Shown here piece after piece: positions 26,412 through 35,753 of a stretch of 64,000 bases of DNA; the first letter of the stretch is position 1; every line of letters begins with the position of its first letter. This DNA comes from Brumimicrobium sp964585545 (GTDB taxonomy: Bacteria; Bacteroidota; Bacteroidia; Flavobacteriales_D; Crocinitomicaceae). Position numbers and translations under genes: made by a program. The notes under the pieces were generated by a model. That model was not told the DNA's origin, searched no databases, and saw only the letters and a list, made by a program, of their open reading frames with translations. The DNA lies in assembly GCA_964585545.1 (NCBI GenBank), contig CAZPDT010000016.1:1-64000 (forward strand), in the 5' to 3' direction.

Positions 26412-28310
26412 CTATTCTCCCCAAAATTGCCATTTTAGTCCCACACTCATCCATCTCCCAGGGAGCGGAAAAGCACCTGCTTCTATATAGGTTATGTTGG
26501 TGAGGTTATTTGCTGTAATATTGACCTCAAAATCACCCCACTGCCCTGCTACTTTTGCATCTACAATAAAATAATCTTTATAGTTAACCCGTTGGTCATA
26601 ACGCCCGGTCAATCCGACGTTATAATGTTTCAAGAAACCTAAATTTATGCGTGCAACCAACTGGTTCTTTAAATTTTCTAAAGCATAATGCGAAAAGGAG
26701 AATTCGTCATCTGTCTGTTTCTGAATTTTTGGATTGAGCCATGTATAGGAAAGTCCAGCCAAAACAGATAGCCCCTTAGCGTTCTTTGGTTTTAACAAAC
26801 GATAATCAGCAGAGAAAGAAATGCCAGTAGTTTTGACTTTTTGGAAGTTATGTGTTTGCCAGGGAGCAGCAATACTGTCTTTTACCCAATCGATCATATT
26901 GTTGGTTATTCGGTAGAAAAAACTGGCAGAAACCTTTAACCCCTTCTTGTCTAGTTTTACACCACCTTCTGTATGGAACGCATTTTCGGGTTCTAGTTGA
27001 CTATTCCCGATATTGTTCGGACCTTTGTAATACCAATCCGTATAAGTTGGTACTCGTGTCCCAGTTCCAGCATTGGCAAAGAGACGCCAACTCGGTGCCA
27101 ATTGATAACCCAAATCAATAGAAGGAAGCACTTGCCAATCAAAAAATTGACTGTAATTCAAATAGGCTCCAATATTGATGTTTAAATTTTTTACTTTGCT
27201 AAATGAATACTCGGCATAAAGACCATAATTGTCTCTGTTCCATTCGCCAAGACTATTGCTGTTAATCCATTCATTTCTGTATTCTATACCAATCCCAACA
27301 ATTCCAATTGCAGTATGAATGCTGTTGTTAACTTCAACATCTATGACATTTGTTGTATGAAGATTTTGATAGATTGAAGGATCTTGTCGTACAAAAACAT
27401 AATCATCATAATTGTATCGATAGCTTATTGAGGGTTTTATTTTCCATACCTTATTGACCCTAAAGCTACCTTGTAAAGCAGCAATGCCTGTATTGAGTTT
27501 CTCTTCAGATTCTACATCTGCTGGTGCTGCATAAAAGCCATTGGCACCAAACGCATTGTAAACAAAGCCTCCAGTAAATTGTAAGACACCCTGTTCTCCC
27601 AACTTAAACTGATTTTGGTAAAACAGTTTGTTGTTATTCATTGCAGTATTGTAGCGATAACCCGAAGATTGAAGAGTGCTTAAAGAAATAAAATGTTTTG
27701 AGTTTTTGGTGGCTAAGCTGGCAGACAAGTTGACTCCCATAGCTCCATATAAAGCATTATTGCTGGTGTCTTTTTCAAAAGAACTCCCTCCGTTAAGGCG
27801 TACAATAAGGCCGCTTTTGCTGGGTTGTTTTGTCACAATGTTAACCACACCATTTAACGCATTAATTCCATATTTGCTAGCTGCAGCGCCTTTCATGATT
27901 TCAATTCTTTCTATAGCATCGGTTGTAACGGGAAGATTGAGCATATTGTGCCCTGTCTGAGGGTCAATAATTTTTACACCATTGAGTAAAATCAAAGTTT
28001 GATCAAATGTTCCACCATTGATGCTGATATCAGCTTGCCCTCCCCACGGACTGCGTTGGCGGATATCTACACCTGAAACAAAACCCAACAATTCATTAAG
28101 CGAATTTACAGGTAGCGTTTCAATTACCTTTGCGTCTAAAACAACAATGTCTCGATTCTCTTCTGAAAATGGAATCTGAATTCTATTTCCCTGAATAACA
28201 ACTTCTTCAAATATCGTATTTTGGGATTTGTTAACAATACTGTCTTGTGCAATTGTAAATTTTGAGGCAACAACAGTCAACAACAAAGCAAGCAAGATTT
28301 TCATGTCCAT
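26412..28310 (-). CDS. TonB-dependent outer-membrane receptor (BtuB-like)
   Basis: A 632-residue receptor. Signal peptide MDMKILLALLLTVVASKF is followed by a TonB-box-like segment near EEVVIQGNR. The plug domain has LNELLGFVSGVDIRQRSP, ILLNGVKIIDPQTGH, IERIEIMKGAAASKYG and NGVVNIVTK. A 22-strand barrel then ends in SVGLKWQFWGE, an aromatic-rich terminal strand. Small size and plug motifs resemble BtuB-type vitamin receptors, but the substrate cannot be read from sequence. The frame is open to a TTG at 28331, but the -7 element at 28329-28336 lies over that codon. The ATG at 28310 is therefore chosen. Confidence 0.87.
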   Translation of the reverse strand: MDMKILLALLLTVVASKFTIAQDSIVNKSQNTIFEEVVIQGNRIQIPFSEENRDIVVLDAKVIETLPVNSLNELLGFVSGVDIRQRSPWGGQADISINGGTFDQTLILLNGVKIIDPQTGHNMLNLPVTTDAIERIEIMKGAAASKYGINALNGVVNIVTKQPSKSGLIVRLNGGSSFEKDTSNNALYGAMGVNLSASLATKNSKHFISLSTLQSSGYRYNTAMNNNKLFYQNQFKLGEQGVLQFTGGFVYNAFGANGFYAAPADVESEEKLNTGIAALQGSFRVNKVWKIKPSISYRYNYDDYVFVRQDPSIYQNLHTTNVIDVEVNNSIHTAIGIVGIGIEYRNEWINSNSLGEWNRDNYGLYAEYSFSKVKNLNINIGAYLNYSQFFDWQVLPSIDLGYQLAPSWRLFANAGTGTRVPTYTDWYYKGPNNIGNSQLEPENAFHTEGGVKLDKKGLKVSASFFYRITNNMIDWVKDSIAAPWQTHNFQKVKTTGISFSADYRLLKPKNAKGLSVLAGLSYTWLNPKIQKQTDDEFSFSHYALENLKNQLVARINLGFLKHYNVGLTGRYDQRVNYKDYFIVDAKVAGQWGDFEVNITANNLTNITYIEAGAFPLPGRWMSVGLKWQFWGE

Positions 28311-28328
28311 AAAGCTAATTTTTCGGCG

Positions 28329-28336
28329 CAAATATA
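28329..28336 (-). promoter_or_regulatory. -7 element of the TonB-dependent receptor gene
   Basis: TATATTTG on the minus strand is a perfect TAnnTTTG 18 bases upstream of the ATG at 28310. It settles the start, because the longer TTG-initiated frame would begin inside the promoter. Confidence 0.55.
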
Positions 28337-28349
28337 AAATAATCTCATT

Positions 28350-28362
28350 TAGTGTCTGGTCG
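28350..28362 (+). repeat. 13-bp sequence shared with 51605-51617
   Basis: TAGTGTCTGGTCG occurs here and again after the thioredoxin gene, both times in AT-rich intergenic DNA. It may be the end of a dispersed element, or chance. Confidence 0.3.
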
Positions 28363-28440
28363 AGAAAAAATAAAATTTACGATTGTTAGACAAATCTGCT
28401 ATCCTACGCAAGCGTGTAACTGCTTTATCTATGGTTCAGG

Positions 28441-28881
28441 TTAGAATTCATCCTCCTCAAGCGTGAAATCATTAAAGTTGTCATTGCTGTCATCCGAACA
28501 ATCGTCATTTGAATAGCCTTTTTCGCCCGAATTGCAGTTCTTATTCAGCTTTAGAATATTGGTCTTAGAGATGTTCAATCGAATTTCTGTTTTTATTGTA
28601 CCATCCTCTTGAGAAAAGGCTTTTGCATAGGGCGTTCCCAATAAATCTACCAAGGTTCCACTCTTTAAAAAGTCCAATATCCGTAAATTGGCACCTTCTT
28701 TCTTCCAAATGGTACAATTTACCCAAACGGTTTTAGTACGGAGTTCTCCCGTCTTTTTATCTCTCCAGTTTTTATTATGGGCTACTGGGAAATTAATTGC
28801 TATAACGCCTTTGTCCATTTTCCGTACAGTTGCATCGCGTCCTAAATTTCCAATTAATCGTGCTTCAAAAACTGTTGCCAT
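28441..28881 (-). CDS. ssb: Single-stranded DNA-binding protein
   Basis: A 146-residue OB-fold SSB. It begins MATVFEARLIGNLGRDATVR, with conserved segments VAHNKNWRDKKTGE, TVWVNCTIWKK, GTLVDLLG and IRLNIS. The C-terminal part is Asn/Asp-rich and ends in the acidic tail LEEDEF, which in SSBs recruits replication and repair partners. The open frame continues upstream to 28941, but the ATG at 28881 starts exactly at the conserved N-terminus. It may be a paralogue of the main SSB, since no replication genes flank it. Confidence 0.9.
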   Translation of the reverse strand: MATVFEARLIGNLGRDATVRKMDKGVIAINFPVAHNKNWRDKKTGELRTKTVWVNCTIWKKEGANLRILDFLKSGTLVDLLGTPYAKAFSQEDGTIKTEIRLNISKTNILKLNKNCNSGEKGYSNDDCSDDSNDNFNDFTLEEDEF

Positions 28882-29010
28882 GTCGTTGTGTTTGGTGTAA
28901 AAATAAATTTGTATCTTCTTGGTATAAATATAAACAAACAATAAAACTTCCCCAAAAAAGAAAGTTTATCATTTCTTGTTTTATGGTAGAGCAAAACAAC
29001 AGAGAAAAAA

Positions 29011-30567
29011 TCAGGTCTTACTTTTTTTAAACTGGTAGAGTTCCATCATAGCACATAACCCAAGGAACAGCGCAATATAGGTTACTCCTTGTTGAGTTTC
29101 GATTGTATCTTCAGACAAGAATGAGCCGATAGCAATTAATGCAAAGCCTATTCCAATTAAGTTCTTTCTTATGATGTTCTTTCCTAAAAACCAAATCCAA
29201 AATCCTGTAAAAACAACAAACCCCAACAATCCGAAGGTAATCCAAAAGGTCATAAATTGATTGTGGGCTCTATTCCAATGGTCCTTTGCCAACTTCGTAT
29301 CCATGGCAACATAGGAGGCATTAAATATGGACTGGACATCTCCAGTTCCAATGCCAAAAGCCCAATGCTTTTGTATAATTCTTTTACCCGCCTTCCAATG
29401 TTCAATTCTTTCAAGTAAAGAGCTTTCATTGGGGTTCCCACCAACAGCATATTGGAACAACTTATTTTTTAATAGCACTAAGTGTTTTTTTAATGGCCCG
29501 TAGGTAAAAACAATTGACGAAATACAGTTTTCTACATTGGATATGTCTTTGTTGCTCATTTTTTGTATTCCCTCTCGATCCTTTGTTAGTCCTATGGAAG
29601 CCATGTACCGAATTAAAATTGACCTTACTGGGTATCCACAATCAAGTTGTGAAAAATAAGAAACTGAAGCGCGCTTATTCCATGCTTCTTGTAGTTCTTT
29701 TTCAGCAATAAAAGATTTAACATGGTGTCCGTTTTCAAACCATAAACTCAATGTATCGTGATAATATTCTTCTCCATATTTTGTTGTTTTCGGAAGATTT
29801 TGAAAAGAATATGTGGTTTGTTTTGGAACAAGATAATTATACAATTGAACACCGCCTACAATTGCCGAAAAAACCACCACCAGAACAAGTATGTTTCTCA
29901 CCCAAATTAACTTTGCGATGCGTACGTAGTACATAAAAAGAGCCAATCCAAGAAATAGAAAAGCAATGTATCCACTCATCACTTGACTAATTAGCGTGTA
30001 ATAGCTTAGCCATAACATAATCGGGAAATAAATCAGCGCGCGTTTTTTGTTTTGAATGAATAAATAAATGGCCACTAAAATTCCCGTTACAACCAACAAT
30101 GAATATCTGATATGTGATCCAAATCGAGAAAACGCTCGATAATCTAGTGTTTCATGTTGGATTCGAAAATTATAATTAATCAATGAAGTGATGAGCAGAG
30201 AAAGAAGAAACCCGTAAAGTATAAAATTAAAAAAGCGCCGTTCAATAGGCAATGCAATTAAGGCTACTGGGATAACAAATAACGGCAGTTCAGTTTTAAT
30301 TGCCCGAAAAGCATAGGCATAGTCTTGGGTATAAAGAAGACCCAAAATATAAAGCAAAAAAACCGCAACAATAAACCAGAAAATAAGATTGTTCTTCCAT
30401 GCCCTCCAATATTCTTTAAAGTCTGCTTTCAGGATTAAATTAGAGGCAAGCCAAATTGTTCCAATCGACATCAATACCTTATTTATTGGCACTCCAAAAG
30501 CCAAGATAAGCAAGCCAAGAGCTTGTAGATAGTTGTGGATTTTAAAACCAAATAAGCGGTCGAGCAT
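29011..30567 (-). CDS. O-antigen ligase/polymerase-like membrane protein
   Basis: A 518-residue inner-membrane protein with about ten hydrophobic segments and one large periplasmic loop at about 250-400. The motif AHNQFMTFWITFGLLG after the loop matches the Wzy_C/O-antigen ligase family (histidine followed by a hydrophobic helix and Gly-Leu-Gly). Such proteins join O-antigen to lipid A core or polymerise surface glycans. The gene starts 3 bases after the stop of the upstream S41 protease gene, so both are in one operon with rnpA. The exact glycan role is not decidable from sequence. Confidence 0.75.
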   Translation of the reverse strand: MLDRLFGFKIHNYLQALGLLILAFGVPINKVLMSIGTIWLASNLILKADFKEYWRAWKNNLIFWFIVAVFLLYILGLLYTQDYAYAFRAIKTELPLFVIPVALIALPIERRFFNFILYGFLLSLLITSLINYNFRIQHETLDYRAFSRFGSHIRYSLLVVTGILVAIYLFIQNKKRALIYFPIMLWLSYYTLISQVMSGYIAFLFLGLALFMYYVRIAKLIWVRNILVLVVVFSAIVGGVQLYNYLVPKQTTYSFQNLPKTTKYGEEYYHDTLSLWFENGHHVKSFIAEKELQEAWNKRASVSYFSQLDCGYPVRSILIRYMASIGLTKDREGIQKMSNKDISNVENCISSIVFTYGPLKKHLVLLKNKLFQYAVGGNPNESSLLERIEHWKAGKRIIQKHWAFGIGTGDVQSIFNASYVAMDTKLAKDHWNRAHNQFMTFWITFGLLGFVVFTGFWIWFLGKNIIRKNLIGIGFALIAIGSFLSEDTIETQQGVTYIALFLGLCAMMELYQFKKSKT

Positions 30568-30570
30568 GCT

Positions 30571-32211
30571 TTATTGGGGATTTAAAATAGAGTTGTAACG
30601 TGTTTTATTGTTGAGAACCTGAATGGCTATTTTTAAGTCTTCATCCATCTTGAAAGCATTTACCACACGTCCTTCTTGGTAATAATAACGCGACACAATT
30701 TCATTGGCTAAAATTCTTTTAATTTGATGCTCGAACAAATCCAAATCATCTTCTTTAGATGCACTGAGTACTTTTAGCAATGCTTCATACTCTCCATTCA
30801 ATTTTTTATCATATCCTTCTTTTTTGGCCAAGCGATAAACATCTTCTAATTCTTCTTGTGCTGAAGTTTTGTATTCAAAATCTTGATCTAAAACATATTT
30901 TTTAAACGCTTTATAAGTATCATCGGTAATCGTAAAGTCTTTTGCAGCTGGAATTTTTGAGTGATTTTGAGCAAAGCGGGTTGCAAAATTAAAAACAATA
31001 TTCTTGCCTACTAAAACCGAAGCCAATCGGGGTGTAGGTTCTTTTTGGACATCAATATCAGGGTCAATTCCACGACCATCAATTACCTCGCGCCCGTTCT
31101 TGGTGTGGAAAATTGTTATCAGAGAATCGGGAACCTCTTCCACTCTGCCATCGTGTTTGTGATAATAATCCAACTTTTGAATACACCGACCTGAAGGAGT
31201 GTAATATTTGGCGATGGTCAATTTCATTTTTGCTCCATATTTGAGGTCAATCACCCTTTGAACCAATCCTTTTCCAAACGTATTGGAGCCTATAACTACT
31301 GCTCTGTCCAAATCTTGAAGCGAGCCAGCAACAATTTCTGATGCAGAGGCAGAGGTTCCATTCACCAAAACAACGACGGGAATATCTAAATCCAGCGGTT
31401 TATTTTTAGTTTTATATACTCTGTTCTCATCCATAACCCTTCCCTTTGTGGTTACTATTTCGGTGTTTTTAGGTACAAAAAAGTTGACAATTTCTACTGC
31501 TTCCTTTAGCAGTCCTCCACCATTGCCTCTCAGATCGATAATGATTTTTTCCATGCCCTCCTCTTGTAGTTTTCTATAGGCATCTTTTACACTTTTAGAA
31601 GCAGTTTGAGTGAATGACCTTAAATTGATATAACCCACTTTGTTTTTCTTATCAACCATTCCACTGTAAGGGATATCAGGCACTTTAATTTCATCACGTA
31701 CAACCTTAACATTATGCTTTCCAGAATTAGGGCGTTCATATTCCAATTCAAAAGAAGAGCCTTTCGCCCCTTTTAAAGCTGTAGATACAATTTCAGTACT
31801 TTCTCCTTTCATACTTTTCCCATCAATTGACAGAATTATATCCCCTGATTTAAGTCCGGCTTTGTCTGCTGGCATATTTTCATAAGGCTCTGCAATAACA
31901 ACATAATCTCCAACCTTTCTAATCATTGCACCAATACCTCCATATTGACCAGTAGTCATAAGGCGATAATCTTCAATATTGGATTCGTGATAATAAACTG
32001 TATAAGGGTCAAGTTCATTCAGCATAGCATCGATAGCCGCTTTTGAAATTTCACCAATTTTAGGTTGATCAACAAAGTACTTGTCTAGGTTCTGATAAAT
32101 TAAATCAATGAGTTCAAGATTTTTAATTTCTTCGAAACCATTAGATTGAGAAAAACCCGTATTGTTTATTCCAAAAAGAATAAAAAAGACGAAAGCATAT
32201 AAATACCGCAT
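30571..32211 (-). CDS. C-terminal processing protease (S41 family, Prc/CtpA-like)
   Basis: A 546-residue periplasmic serine protease with signal peptide MRYLYAFVFFILFGINNTGF, cleaved after SQ. A PDZ domain at about 75-160 contains YGGIGAMIRK and ADKAGLKSGDIILSIDG. The S41 domain shows YINLRSF, DLRGNGGGLL, the nucleophile Ser in NGTSASASEIVAG and the base Lys in TFGKGLVQ. The C-terminal 180 residues are helical. It cleaves proteins near their C-termini. The frame is open to a TTG at 32235, but a TAnnTTTG promoter covers that codon, so the ATG at 32211 is preferred. Confidence 0.9.
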   Translation of the reverse strand: MRYLYAFVFFILFGINNTGFSQSNGFEEIKNLELIDLIYQNLDKYFVDQPKIGEISKAAIDAMLNELDPYTVYYHESNIEDYRLMTTGQYGGIGAMIRKVGDYVVIAEPYENMPADKAGLKSGDIILSIDGKSMKGESTEIVSTALKGAKGSSFELEYERPNSGKHNVKVVRDEIKVPDIPYSGMVDKKNKVGYINLRSFTQTASKSVKDAYRKLQEEGMEKIIIDLRGNGGGLLKEAVEIVNFFVPKNTEIVTTKGRVMDENRVYKTKNKPLDLDIPVVVLVNGTSASASEIVAGSLQDLDRAVVIGSNTFGKGLVQRVIDLKYGAKMKLTIAKYYTPSGRCIQKLDYYHKHDGRVEEVPDSLITIFHTKNGREVIDGRGIDPDIDVQKEPTPRLASVLVGKNIVFNFATRFAQNHSKIPAAKDFTITDDTYKAFKKYVLDQDFEYKTSAQEELEDVYRLAKKEGYDKKLNGEYEALLKVLSASKEDDLDLFEHQIKRILANEIVSRYYYQEGRVVNAFKMDEDLKIAIQVLNNKTRYNSILNPQ

Positions 32212-32232
32212 ATAACTTATTAATTTTAACAG

Positions 32233-32240
32233 CAAAAGTA
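32233..32240 (-). promoter_or_regulatory. -7 element upstream of the S41 protease gene
   Basis: TACTTTTG on the minus strand fits TAnnTTTG, 21 bases before the ATG at 32211 and 20 bases after the rnpA stop. It suggests that the protease and ligase genes can be transcribed without rnpA. Confidence 0.45.
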
Positions 32241-32260
32241 ATCAAAAAAAGGAGGCACTT

Positions 32261-32641
32261 TCACCTGACATCATCTAATAAACGTAGAAAAATAGATTCT
32301 ATTTTATCGCTTAACATTTGATAGGGTTCTTCTTTTTGAGCTGTATAGATTAAAAACAGTGCCAATTGCTGTTCTTCATTAGAAATTACTTTTTCAATAA
32401 TGTGCTTGTTCTTGCGGACAGCTTCTCGAACAATACGCTTAACTCTATTGCGATCGGTTGCTTTCTTAAAGCTTCTTTTCGGAACAGAGATAGCAATTTG
32501 AAAGGAAGAGCTTGTATTTAATTTTGCCTGGATATACCGCAAAGCAAATGGATAATTTTTTATTTGTTTTCCATCTTCAAAGATGGAAGCAATAACAATT
32601 TTGCTACACAGTTTATATTTTTTGCCAAATCGCTCATCCAT
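32261..32641 (-). CDS. rnpA: Ribonuclease P protein component
   Basis: A 126-residue basic protein that assists the RNase P RNA in maturing tRNA 5' ends. It starts MDERFGKKYKLCSK and carries SVPKRSFKKATDRNRVKRIVREA, the RnpA signature with the RNR core; the length is normal. As in other Bacteroidota it is not next to rpmH or yidC here but precedes the S41 protease. The stretch upstream holds a repeat and a gene remnant rather than an operon partner. Confidence 0.93.
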   Translation of the reverse strand: MDERFGKKYKLCSKIVIASIFEDGKQIKNYPFALRYIQAKLNTSSSFQIAISVPKRSFKKATDRNRVKRIVREAVRKNKHIIEKVISNEEQQLALFLIYTAQKEEPYQMLSDKIESIFLRLLDDVR

Positions 32642-32706
32642 TTGTGTAAAAGTAATAGAAATTAGTTTGATGGGGTTAAGATCTCAATTTATATTGCGAA
32701 ATATTT

Positions 32707-32800
32707 CTATTCTTTATATTCCTTTAAAGAACTCTTTAAAAATGCAATAAACTTTTCGACATTATTTGAGGTATAATCAGCATCTCCAAACGTATTGCCA
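32707..32800 (-). pseudogene. C-terminal gene remnant cut off at the dispersed repeat
   Basis: The minus strand reads NGNTFGDADYTSNN followed by VEKFIAFLKSSLKEYKE and a stop at 32707-32709. This is 31 residues with the amphipathic, lysine-rich look of a real C-terminus. The frame is closed by a TAA inside the repeat copy that begins at 32799. It is probably the end of a lost gene. I do not recognise the family, and coding nature rests on composition only. Confidence 0.35.
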
Positions 32801-32870
32801 TTTTAGCTTTTCATTACGAAATCTTATGAACCGAGCTTGCGAGCTCAACGCAGTTAATAGTTCGGGCTAA
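32799..32870 (-). repeat. 72-bp dispersed repeat, copy B
   Basis: The reverse complement matches 39073-39144 over its whole length, with differences mainly near GTTCATAAGATTTCGTAA. It contains the perfect inverted repeat GAGCT-CGCA-AGCTC. It is opposite in orientation to copy A. Confidence 0.8.
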
Positions 32871-33222
32871 CTGATAATATAGATTTTTATCTCCAATTGT
32901 TCTTAATGTTTTTGTTTTCCCATTCAAGATTACTCATTCACCGCTATTGATTGCATATTTCACAATACAGATTTATCTTAATATGACTAAAAATATTGCC
33001 GCTGAGTATGAATCTGAATTTTGGACAACCATAAAATCGATTAAAGAACAATAAATAATCTGTGCTCATCGCTCTATTGAGCTAAACTATTTACAAATTA
33101 GTTGAACCCTAAAAATAAGGATGTAAAACACACTAATGTTTTTCTACAATTAACCAATTATGAACTAAATAGGTATATATTCCTATGAGATTGGTGAATA
33201 GTTAGGGTTAATCACAACAAAA
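32871..33222. other. Intergenic region, no supported gene
   Basis: This AT-rich stretch follows the repeat. A 23-codon frame at 32983-33054 on the plus strand (MTKNIAAEYESEFWTTIKS...) has plausible composition but no upstream signals. I do not call it a gene. Confidence 0.4.
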
Positions 33223-34158
33223 TCACTCAAACAAAGGACACGCACTTGTAGATCTTCGACCTCTTCTACAACCATTGTATTGAATAGAAATCTCATGGGT
33301 ATGAAAGTTTCCACCACGAATTGCAGAGGTGATGTAATCAAAGCTATATCCAATAGTAAATTGTTTGATGTTGACCTTTAAAAATCCGATAAACGCATCT
33401 ACATTGCGGTAACCAACACCTAGTGTAAACTTGTTTTTAAAATCGAACATGGCATTGATGTCAAAACTTACAGGCCCGGTTGGAGGTATTCGAAACAAAA
33501 CACCAGGCAAAATGGAGTTGTCATTAGCAAAAGTAAATTTTGTTCCTACTGCCAATTTCGTATGCAGTCGAAAACGTGAGGCAAAACCAACATCTTTCCA
33601 TTTGTTTCGGGCCAATTGATCGACAGATGCGCCAACATAAAATTGCTTTGAATTGTACCATGTTCCGAACCCAATGAGCGGGAAAAGGATGTGGTTGGCA
33701 GATTTAGCAACGGCAGGATCGGGCAATATTGTCGTTGCTTTTGTGTTGTCAAATTCAAATTGCTGAATACCCAATGAAACCCCAAAACTTAAATGGTGGT
33801 TCTTTTCTATTCCTATTGGAAAATGAATGGCATAAGCCAAACCAATTGAGAAGTTGTTAAACGGCCCAAATGCATCACGTTCTAACTTTCCGCCTATTCC
33901 ATGGTAAAAGTCATTGAACCGTTTTTCTTTCTTTTGTAGCGGTGCATTAATGGTTACTAAACCACTTATTGGTGCTCCTTCAAAACCCGCCCATTGCGCA
34001 CGAACAGCTGTTCTAATGTCCAAACAACGTTTTATCCCCGCCAAAGCCGGATTAATGGAGAATTGATTAAATGACCATTGAGAATACTGGGAGATTTGTT
34101 GTCCCCAACCAGCAATGGAAAATACAATCAAAAATATAAGGAGTAAAAGTTTCTTCAT
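33223..34158 (-). CDS. PorP/SprF family type IX secretion system membrane protein
   Basis: A 311-residue outer-membrane beta-barrel with signal peptide MKKLLLLIFLIVFSIAGWGQ. The start of the mature region, ISQYSQWSFNQFSINPALAG, is the family hallmark. Repeated strands such as FSIGLAYAIHFPIG, FSFGVSLGIQQFEF-like segments and FTLGVGYRNVDAFIGF follow. PorP/SprF proteins help export and anchor CHU_C-tailed partners. It overlaps the gene for such a partner by 4 bases, the classic pairing in Bacteroidota. The last residues (RRGRRSTSACPLFE) form a short non-barrel tail. Confidence 0.9.
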   Translation of the reverse strand: MKKLLLLIFLIVFSIAGWGQQISQYSQWSFNQFSINPALAGIKRCLDIRTAVRAQWAGFEGAPISGLVTINAPLQKKEKRFNDFYHGIGGKLERDAFGPFNNFSIGLAYAIHFPIGIEKNHHLSFGVSLGIQQFEFDNTKATTILPDPAVAKSANHILFPLIGFGTWYNSKQFYVGASVDQLARNKWKDVGFASRFRLHTKLAVGTKFTFANDNSILPGVLFRIPPTGPVSFDINAMFDFKNKFTLGVGYRNVDAFIGFLKVNIKQFTIGYSFDYITSAIRGGNFHTHEISIQYNGCRRGRRSTSACPLFE

Positions 34159-35438
34159 TTTATAATTGATACTGTGCCTTTAATCGGTTTGTCAAATTCA
34201 TCATCTCTCAAATTGATTACGTAGTAATACGTTCCGGCTGATAATGCCCTGCCCGATTTGGAGGAGCCGTCCCAGCGTTTCTCCTTTGAATATCCCGTCG
34301 TTTGAAAGATAAGTTGTCCCCAACGCGAATAAATTTGTATGTCACAATCTGGAAAATCTTCTATCCCTAAAATCTCCCATGTATCATTGATGCCGTCTCC
34401 ATTTGGAGAAAAAGTATTGGGGATTTCTAAATCCTCTTCAACAAAGACTGTCGTTTCATCGGTAATGGTACAGGTGCCGTTATCAACGGTTAGAAAATAA
34501 GTGGTTGTTTCTTGTGGAACAACAATGGGATTGATGACATTTGGATTGCTCATCTGATCAGAAGGATGCCAAAGTACATTGGTCTCTGTAGAACTCCCTT
34601 CAAGTTGAACACTTTCTCCTTTATGAATGGTGTGGTCGGGTCCAGCATCTACCATAAAGTCGATAACCGTAAAGGGAATAGCATTGCTTGTTATGGTGTC
34701 CCGACATTGGTCAAAACAAGAAACTCTTGCTGTAACAACATCATTGTCAGATAATTCATTATATATGAATTCCGTACCAGCTGTTGTGCCAACAAGATTT
34801 CCATTCACATACCAGTCAATGGTAGATTGCTCATCACAAAGTTGTGTGTTTGCAATAAAAGTGACAGCATTTCCCTTGCATATCGTTGTTGTATTTGAGC
34901 TGATGGAAAGCTGTGGATTGCGCTCAATTCCACCACCAGTAAGATGAATGTCAAATGTTGCTTCGGCATTAGCAGTTGCTCCCATTGTTCCATTGACTAC
35001 AATATAATAGGTTGTGGATGGCGGTAAATTACCCGTGGTTAATGTGAAATTCGCAGTTCCGTTGGCTTCACAATTTGAAATAAGATTGTATGACGAGGAA
35101 ATACATGGAATAGCTGCTTCAATCACAGCTGCTTGTAATCCGTTGCCTTGTCCTGCCAAATTCTCAAATACAAGATTGTTAAAATGAACGGTAACAGAAC
35201 CACCTGAAGCGTTGGTTGTAAACGTCATCCAAATGCTGTTCTCTCCAGAGAAACAAAAATTGAAATCGTCTTCACAATTGGGGCAAACCGTGGCATTGGA
35301 CTGAATGTTATTCAACGTGAAAGTAGAACCGGGACACAACTCTATTGCATTGGCACAATTGTTATAAGCCTCCTGAGTCCAACCAACTGAGCCAATGGAA
35401 AACAATATAAAAATAAAGAAAATACGTGTTGTACTCAT
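34155..35438 (-). CDS. Secreted protein with gliding-motility-associated CHU_C tail (T9SS type B)
   Basis: A 427-residue exported protein with an N-terminal signal (MSTTRIFFIFILFSIGSVGW, cleaved after TQ). The first half (about 22-170) is a beta-rich domain with paired cysteines (CANAIELCPG, CPNCEDDFNFC), as in SprB-like and Ig-like surface proteins. A second Ig-like domain (about 172-258) and a short PKD-like module (VDAGPDHTIHKGESVQLEG) follow. The last 90 residues, from IPNTFSPNGDGINDTW to GTYYYVINLRDD, form the type B sorting domain. It is followed by and overlaps its PorP/SprF partner. It is probably surface-displayed. Confidence 0.9.
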   Translation of the reverse strand: MSTTRIFFIFILFSIGSVGWTQEAYNNCANAIELCPGSTFTLNNIQSNATVCPNCEDDFNFCFSGENSIWMTFTTNASGGSVTVHFNNLVFENLAGQGNGLQAAVIEAAIPCISSSYNLISNCEANGTANFTLTTGNLPPSTTYYIVVNGTMGATANAEATFDIHLTGGGIERNPQLSISSNTTTICKGNAVTFIANTQLCDEQSTIDWYVNGNLVGTTAGTEFIYNELSDNDVVTARVSCFDQCRDTITSNAIPFTVIDFMVDAGPDHTIHKGESVQLEGSSTETNVLWHPSDQMSNPNVINPIVVPQETTTYFLTVDNGTCTITDETTVFVEEDLEIPNTFSPNGDGINDTWEILGIEDFPDCDIQIYSRWGQLIFQTTGYSKEKRWDGSSKSGRALSAGTYYYVINLRDDEFDKPIKGTVSIIK

Positions 35439-35468
35439 AAATAAAATGTCGATGTACTCTATTTACAA

Positions 35469-35476
35469 CGAAGATA
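35469..35476 (-). promoter_or_regulatory. Weak -7 element of the CHU_C/PorP operon
   Basis: TATCTTCG, one mismatch from TAnnTTTG, lies 31 bases before the start codon. The same octamer precedes the TruA-like gene. Confidence 0.25.
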
Positions 35477-35690
35477 AAATTAATTTATGTTATTTTTCAT
35501 CTATTTTCTCATTGTTGCTCGATAAAAGTAATTAAAATAATTAGTTAGAATGATTAACTTCATTCAATTGCCTCAATAACACAGAATGGGAATGAGAATG
35601 AGAGCGGAGGTCACACTTTGGATTATACGCCATTCGCAATTGACCAATTCGTAATTCCCCCATTCCTAACTCCTTAATAAATATTTTAAT

Positions 35691-35698
35691 TACTTTTG
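35691..35698 (+). promoter_or_regulatory. -7 element of the barrel/Ig-repeat gene
   Basis: TACTTTTG fits TAnnTTTG and lies 55 bases upstream of the ATG at 35754. No -33 TTTG is seen at proper spacing. Confidence 0.4.
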
Positions 35699-35753
35699 TG
35701 GAAAAGGATTTTTTGGTATGAAAACTGTTTACCATTTTTTTAAAACCCTTATT

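Noticed and set aside
35541..35735. A 64-codon minus-strand frame upstream of the barrel/Ig gene
   Set aside because: Low-complexity residues (repeated His-Ser), it overlaps the promoter of the divergent gene, and no signal is seen.
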